Assembly (NCBI GenBank): GCA_946221045.1
Contig: CAMIIY010000053.1
Location: forward strand, 1 to 9,519
Source of the DNA: an uncultured Oceanospirillaceae bacterium
Lineage (GTDB): Bacteria; Pseudomonadota; Gammaproteobacteria; Pseudomonadales; Balneatricaceae
DNA: 9,519 nucleotides
Direction: 5' to 3'
The notes under the pieces are model-generated. The model did no database searches. It was given only the letters and a program-made list of their open reading frames with translations, and was not told the origin of the DNA. The stretch's first letter is position 1. Each line of letters opens with the position of its first letter. Below are positions 6,841 to 9,519 of this stretch, in pieces. Both the position numbers and the translations under genes were made by a program.

Positions 6841-7212
6841 TCAGTCGTGAAGCAAGTGCTCCAACTCGCGTTCCAATAGGGTTTCATCACCCAGATTCAG
6901 TTCAACAATGCGGCGTAACAGGGTCAGAGAATCCAGATCCAGCTGTGACAGGGCAAAGCCGTAGCGTATGCCTTCCTGATGTTTAAGGGTCATGGGTGCT
7001 TTGATCATCACATCATTGCCCAGCAGATGAATAGTTGCCTCAACCTCGTCCCCCGGAGTCAGTGGCAGCTGCTGATCTGCCTCTATCAACGCTCCTTTGA
7101 AGGAGATATCCACCAGTTTTACCGGAATATCGCTACCTTTGTGGTGGATATCGGTAGCAGCGTCAAAGTGGATGCGGGTAAAGCGGCGACGGTTCTGATC
7201 GGAGCTGGACAC
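6841..7212 (-). CDS. PilZ-domain protein, probable c-di-GMP receptor
   Basis: A single-domain PilZ protein of 123 residues, expected to bind cyclic di-GMP and act on a partner in motility, adhesion or envelope processes. Both ligand-binding motifs are present: the N-terminal arginine motif NRRRFTR (R9, R10, R13) and DISFKG at residues 35-40 (D/N-x-S-x-x-G). The beta-barrel region follows and the end is helical, rich in leucine and acidic residues. The start is GTG at 7212, supported by GAGGAT 8 bases upstream and an in-frame TAA two codons before it; no ATG alternative is available. The partner cannot be told from context, because the neighbours (radA, ettA) are unrelated housekeeping genes. 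Its type within the PilZ family is not certain. Confidence 0.9.
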   Translation of the reverse strand: MSSSDQNRRRFTRIHFDAATDIHHKGSDIPVKLVDISFKGALIEADQQLPLTPGDEVEATIHLLGNDVMIKAPMTLKHQEGIRYGFALSQLDLDSLTLLRRIVELNLGDETLLERELEHLLHD

Positions 7213-7259
7213 AGCAGTTTATCCTCGTGACTGACAGACAACAGGCCTATTAAAACCCC

Positions 7260-7289
7260 AGTATAGCTGGCGGGTAAAGCCCTTGTATC
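7260..7289 (-). promoter_or_regulatory. Promoter candidate for the PilZ gene
   Basis: On the minus strand, TATACT (7265-7260; 5 of 6 to TATAAT) lies about 48 bases before the GTG start. GATACA (7289-7284; weak, 3 of 6) is 18 bases upstream of it. The -10 element is the stronger part. Confidence 0.4.
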
Positions 7290-7336
7290 TGATCGGGTTA
7301 TTTATTTTCTATCGGCCTTGCTCCCTCTGGCTGGAG

Positions 7337-7365
7337 CAAAAAAATGCCCCGCAGGAGCGGGGCAT
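7337..7365 (-). terminator. Rho-independent terminator of ettA
   Basis: On the minus strand, ATGCCCCGC (7365-7357) and GCGGGGCAT (7352-7344) form a perfect 9-bp stem with a TCCT loop. Seven T follow (7344-7338, the first overlapping the stem end). It begins 11 bases after the ettA stop codon. On the plus strand there is no T tract after the stem. Confidence 0.94.
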
Positions 7366-7375
7366 TGAGAATGGA

Positions 7376-9043
7376 TCAGCCAAGGTCGGTCATGCGCTTG
7401 TATTTGATGCGCTCGGGCTGATGTTCCTTACCATAACGGCGTTTGTAGTCGGCCTGATATTCCGTGTAGTTACCTTCAAAGAACTCCACCTTGGAATCAC
7501 CTTCGTACGCCAGCATATGGGTACAGATACGGTCCAGGAACCAGCGGTCATGCGAAATGACGACTGCACAGCCAGGGAAGGCCAGCAGGGCTTCTTCCAG
7601 TGCGCGCAGGGTTTCGATATCCAGGTCGTTGGTTGGCTCGTCGAGCAGCAGCACATTGCCGCCCTCTTTCAGGAGCTTGGCCATGTGCAGACGGTTGCGC
7701 TCACCCCCGGACAGGTCCTTCACGAATTTTTGTTGATCGCCGCCCTTAAAGTTAAAGCGTCCGCAATAAGCACGGGCTGGTGTCTGGTAGGTGCCCACGG
7801 TGATAATGTCCTGTCCGTCGGAGATCTCCTCAAAGACCGTTTTGCTGCCATCCAGATCGCGGGACTGGTTGACGTAGGCGAGCTGCACTGTTGATCCCAG
7901 CTCAATGCTGCCGGAATCCGGTTGTTCTTCGCCTGAAATCATGCGGAACAGGGTGGATTTACCCGCACCGTTACCACCGATAATGCCAACAATGGCACCC
8001 GGCGGGATCGCAAAGCTCAGGTCATTAAACAGCACTTTATCGCCATAGGCTTTGGCGATGTTGTTGGCTTCAATAACTTTGTCACCCAGACGTGGTCCGG
8101 GTGGAATGTAGATCTCCTGGGTTTCGTTCCGCTGCTGAAACTCTTTGGAGTTCATCTCATCAAACTGTTTCAGGCGTGCCTTGGATTTTGCCTGTCGGCC
8201 TTTCTGGCCCTGACGTACCCACTCCAGCTCGGCGGCAACCGCTTTGCGGTGCGAGGCTTCCTGCTTGGCTTCCTGTTCCAGGCGTTGTTCTTTCTGTTCA
8301 AGCCATGAAGAGTAGTTGCCTTCATACGGGATGCCGTGACCGCGATCCAGTTCCAGAATCCAGCCGGCGGCATTATCCAGGAAGTAACGGTCGTGGGTAA
8401 TGGCTACCACAGTGCCGGGATATTCCTGCAGGAAACGTTCAATCCAGGCTACGGACTCAGCATCCAGATGGTTGGTGGGCTCGTCCAGCAGCAGCATATC
8501 CGGTTTTTCCAGCAGCAGACGGCACAGGGCAACACGGCGGCGCTCACCCCCGGACAGGTGTTTAACTTCCGCATCCCAGGCAGGCAGTCGCATGGCATCG
8601 GCCGCACGTTCCAGTGCAGCTTCCAGGTTGTGACCGTCTTTTGCCTGAATCAGGTTTTCCAGTTCGGCCTGTTTTTTGGCCAGTGCATCAAAATCAGCAT
8701 CGGGTTCAGCATAGGCGGCATACACCTGATCCAGTTCGGTCAGGGCACCTTTGACGTCCGATACCGCTTCTTCAACCACTTCGCGCACGGTTTTGCTTTC
8801 GTCCAGCTGTGGCTCCTGAGGCAGGTAGCCGACTTTAATACCGGGCATAGGGCGGGCTTCACCCAGAATTTCGGTATCAATGCCGGCCATAATCTTCAGC
8901 AGGGTGGATTTACCCGCACCGTTCAGGCCGAGTACGCCAATTTTGGCACCGGGAAAAAAAGACAGGGAGATATCTTTCAGAATTTCACGTTTGGGTGGGA
9001 CAACTTTTCCCACACGATTCATTGTATATACGTACTGTGCCAT
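7376..9043 (-). CDS. ettA: ABC-F translation factor EttA (energy-dependent translational throttle)
   Basis: Ribosome-associated ABC-F ATPase that binds the E site and couples the first peptide-bond steps to the ATP/ADP ratio. The 555 residues equal the length of E. coli EttA. Two ABC domains are present. The first has Walker A GLNGAGKST (39-47), signature LSGGE (163-167) and Walker B with catalytic glutamate LLLDEPT (~184-190, E188). The second has GGNGAGKST (~356-364), LSGGE (~444-448) and LLLDEPT (~465-471). An acidic arm insertion lies at about 95-140, and a charged, glutamine- and arginine-rich P-site-tRNA interaction linker at about 243-323. There are no membrane segments. ATG at 9043 gives the canonical MAQYVYTMNRVGK start with AGG about 7 bases upstream; an ATG at 9097 would add 18 unrelated residues. 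It is divergent from hsp20. Confidence 0.96.
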   Translation of the reverse strand: MAQYVYTMNRVGKVVPPKREILKDISLSFFPGAKIGVLGLNGAGKSTLLKIMAGIDTEILGEARPMPGIKVGYLPQEPQLDESKTVREVVEEAVSDVKGALTELDQVYAAYAEPDADFDALAKKQAELENLIQAKDGHNLEAALERAADAMRLPAWDAEVKHLSGGERRRVALCRLLLEKPDMLLLDEPTNHLDAESVAWIERFLQEYPGTVVAITHDRYFLDNAAGWILELDRGHGIPYEGNYSSWLEQKEQRLEQEAKQEASHRKAVAAELEWVRQGQKGRQAKSKARLKQFDEMNSKEFQQRNETQEIYIPPGPRLGDKVIEANNIAKAYGDKVLFNDLSFAIPPGAIVGIIGGNGAGKSTLFRMISGEEQPDSGSIELGSTVQLAYVNQSRDLDGSKTVFEEISDGQDIITVGTYQTPARAYCGRFNFKGGDQQKFVKDLSGGERNRLHMAKLLKEGGNVLLLDEPTNDLDIETLRALEEALLAFPGCAVVISHDRWFLDRICTHMLAYEGDSKVEFFEGNYTEYQADYKRRYGKEHQPERIKYKRMTDLG

Positions 9044-9077
9044 GCCTAACCTGTGTCGATTGAAAACGAATGGCGGA

Positions 9078-9083
9078 ATTTTA
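9078..9083 (-). promoter_or_regulatory. Possible -10 element of ettA
   Basis: On the minus strand TAAAAT (5 of 6 to TATAAT) lies 34 bases before the ettA ATG. There is no good -35 at 16-18 bases; TTGACG is present but only 8 bases away. The FNR-like palindrome is centred about 33 bases upstream of this hexamer, so an activator-dependent promoter is possible. Confidence 0.35.
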
Positions 9084-9109
9084 GCCGAAAGCGTCAATCA
9101 ATGGCTATT

Positions 9110-9123
9110 TTGATTCGGATCAA
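9110..9123. promoter_or_regulatory. FNR/Anr-type binding site
   Basis: TTGAT-TCGG-ATCAA matches the consensus FNR box TTGAT-N4-ATCAA at all ten defined positions. It lies in the intergenic region between the divergent ettA and hsp20 starts, 67 bases from the ettA ATG and 98 from the hsp20 ATG. A further ATCAA half-site is at 9097-9101. Which gene it controls cannot be read from the sequence. Confidence 0.6.
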
Positions 9124-9133
9124 TCTTTGCGGT

Positions 9134-9149
9134 TGGTGGTTTTTTTGCA
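9134..9149 (+). promoter_or_regulatory. Sigma-54-like -24/-12 element upstream of hsp20
   Basis: TGG (9134-9136) and TTGCA (9145-9149) are placed so that GG and GC are exactly 12 bases apart, as in TGGCAC-N5-TTGCA promoters; the CAC part is not conserved. The predicted start is near 9160. A sigma-70 reading overlaps it: TTGGTG (9133-9138), 17 bases, TAGACT (9156-9161). I cannot decide between them. No clear sigma-32 promoter was seen. Confidence 0.35.
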
Positions 9150-9186
9150 CCGTTCTAGACTCAAAATAAGCAGGTATTGCAGATAA

Positions 9187-9210
9187 CCTGCGTTTCAACC
9201 CTAACGTGGG
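9187..9210 (+). promoter_or_regulatory. Hairpin touching the hsp20 ribosome binding site
   Basis: Bases 9187-9194 can pair with 9203-9210 as a continuous 8-bp helix with two G-U pairs and an 8-base loop. It includes the GGG at the 5' end of the strong Shine-Dalgarno GGGAGGTGA (9208-9216). An alternative pairing CAGGT/ACCTG (9171-9175 with 9186-9190) would compete with it. It could act as a heat-sensing switch, which is inference. Confidence 0.3.
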
Positions 9211-9221
9211 AGGTGAGTCAG

Positions 9222-9519
9222 ATGGGCGACCTGAGACGTTTTAACAGTTTGTTTGACGACACCTTTTTCAATCACTTTTTCCATCCTGCCAGCGAGCAGG
9301 GGGAGCGTACGCCCGCGATGGATGTGCGCGAATCTGAAAAAGGCTACGGCATTGATCTGGATCTGCCGGGGGTCAGTAAAGAGGATATTCATATCCATGT
9401 GGATAACGGTGTGCTGACCATTGAGGCAGAAACACACAACGAAGAGAAAGAGGAGAAAGACGGTAAGCTGATTCGACAGGAACGCCATTATGGCCAGTAC
9501 GTACGGCGTTTGTCCGTGG
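9222..9519 (+). CDS. Small heat-shock protein, Hsp20/alpha-crystallin family (3' end outside window)
   Basis: ATP-independent holding chaperone that binds unfolding proteins in large oligomers in the cytosol. ATG at 9222 follows a strong GGGAGGTGA ribosome binding site with 5-base spacing. The 99 visible codons run to the window edge with no stop. The N-terminus is short and phenylalanine-rich (FNSLFDDTFFNHFF), followed by the start of the alpha-crystallin domain: PAMDVRESEKGYGIDLDLPGV, EDIHIHVDNGVLTIEAE, an acidic lysine/glutamate loop, and ERHYGQYVRRLSV, which matches the ER..G.F.R.. motif. The end of the domain and the C-terminal IXI motif are off the edge. It resembles Hsp20 (class A-like) rather than a specifically IbpA/B protein. 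It is divergent from ettA. Confidence 0.94.
   Translation, partial: MGDLRRFNSLFDDTFFNHFFHPASEQGERTPAMDVRESEKGYGIDLDLPGVSKEDIHIHVDNGVLTIEAETHNEEKEEKDGKLIRQERHYGQYVRRLSV

Noticed and set aside
8336..9049. 237-codon open frame on the plus strand opposite ettA
   Set aside because: It is a shadow frame of the well-supported ettA coding strand, with composition biased by reverse-complement codons and no domain signal.
9201..9488. 95-codon minus-strand frame over hsp20
   Set aside because: It lies opposite a clear Hsp20 coding sequence with a strong ribosome binding site; the hydrophobic start is a complement artefact.

Overview
The window is about 9.5 kb of ordinary-looking bacterial chromosome with moderately high GC. 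The set of proteins suggests a gammaproteobacterium, possibly a marine Oceanospirillales-like lineage: HemE, a sulfhydrylase-type MetY, a type-2 malate dehydrogenase, RadA, a PilZ protein, the ABC-F factor EttA and an Hsp20. The lineage is an inference from family types and gene style. No rRNA, tRNA, CRISPR array, intact transposase, integrase or phage gene was seen.

Layout, left to right. The 3' two-thirds of hemE (+) ends in a strong terminator. A gene-free stretch of about 490 bp (741-1230) follows, rich in inverted and direct repeats. Next come genes on the minus strand: two small overlapping lipoprotein genes of unknown function (1231-2410), metY (2569-3840) and mdh (3995-5095). metY and mdh are separated by a gap holding a metY promoter candidate and a 14-bp perfect inverted repeat. 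Between mdh and the divergent radA (5469-6836, +) lies a 43-codon remnant that I read as the C-terminus of an RMD1/DUF155-family membrane protein. radA runs tail-to-tail into a PilZ-domain gene with 4 bp between the stop codons. ettA (7376-9043, -) follows with a clear terminator. Last is a small heat-shock protein gene (+) cut by the right edge.

The genes are mostly housekeeping and do not form one pathway. They cover haem synthesis (hemE), homocysteine by direct sulfhydrylation (metY), the TCA cycle (mdh), recombination repair (radA), c-di-GMP sensing (PilZ), translation control at low energy (ettA) and protein-aggregate holding (hsp20).

The most interesting points are regulatory or evolutionary. 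The ettA/hsp20 divergent region carries a perfect FNR/Anr-type palindrome, a sigma-54-like -24/-12 element and a possible Shine-Dalgarno-masking hairpin. The malate dehydrogenase has an unusual ~41-residue C-terminal tail. The RMD1-like remnant and the uncharacterised lipoprotein pair are also worth checking. I did not find a convincing new multi-gene system.
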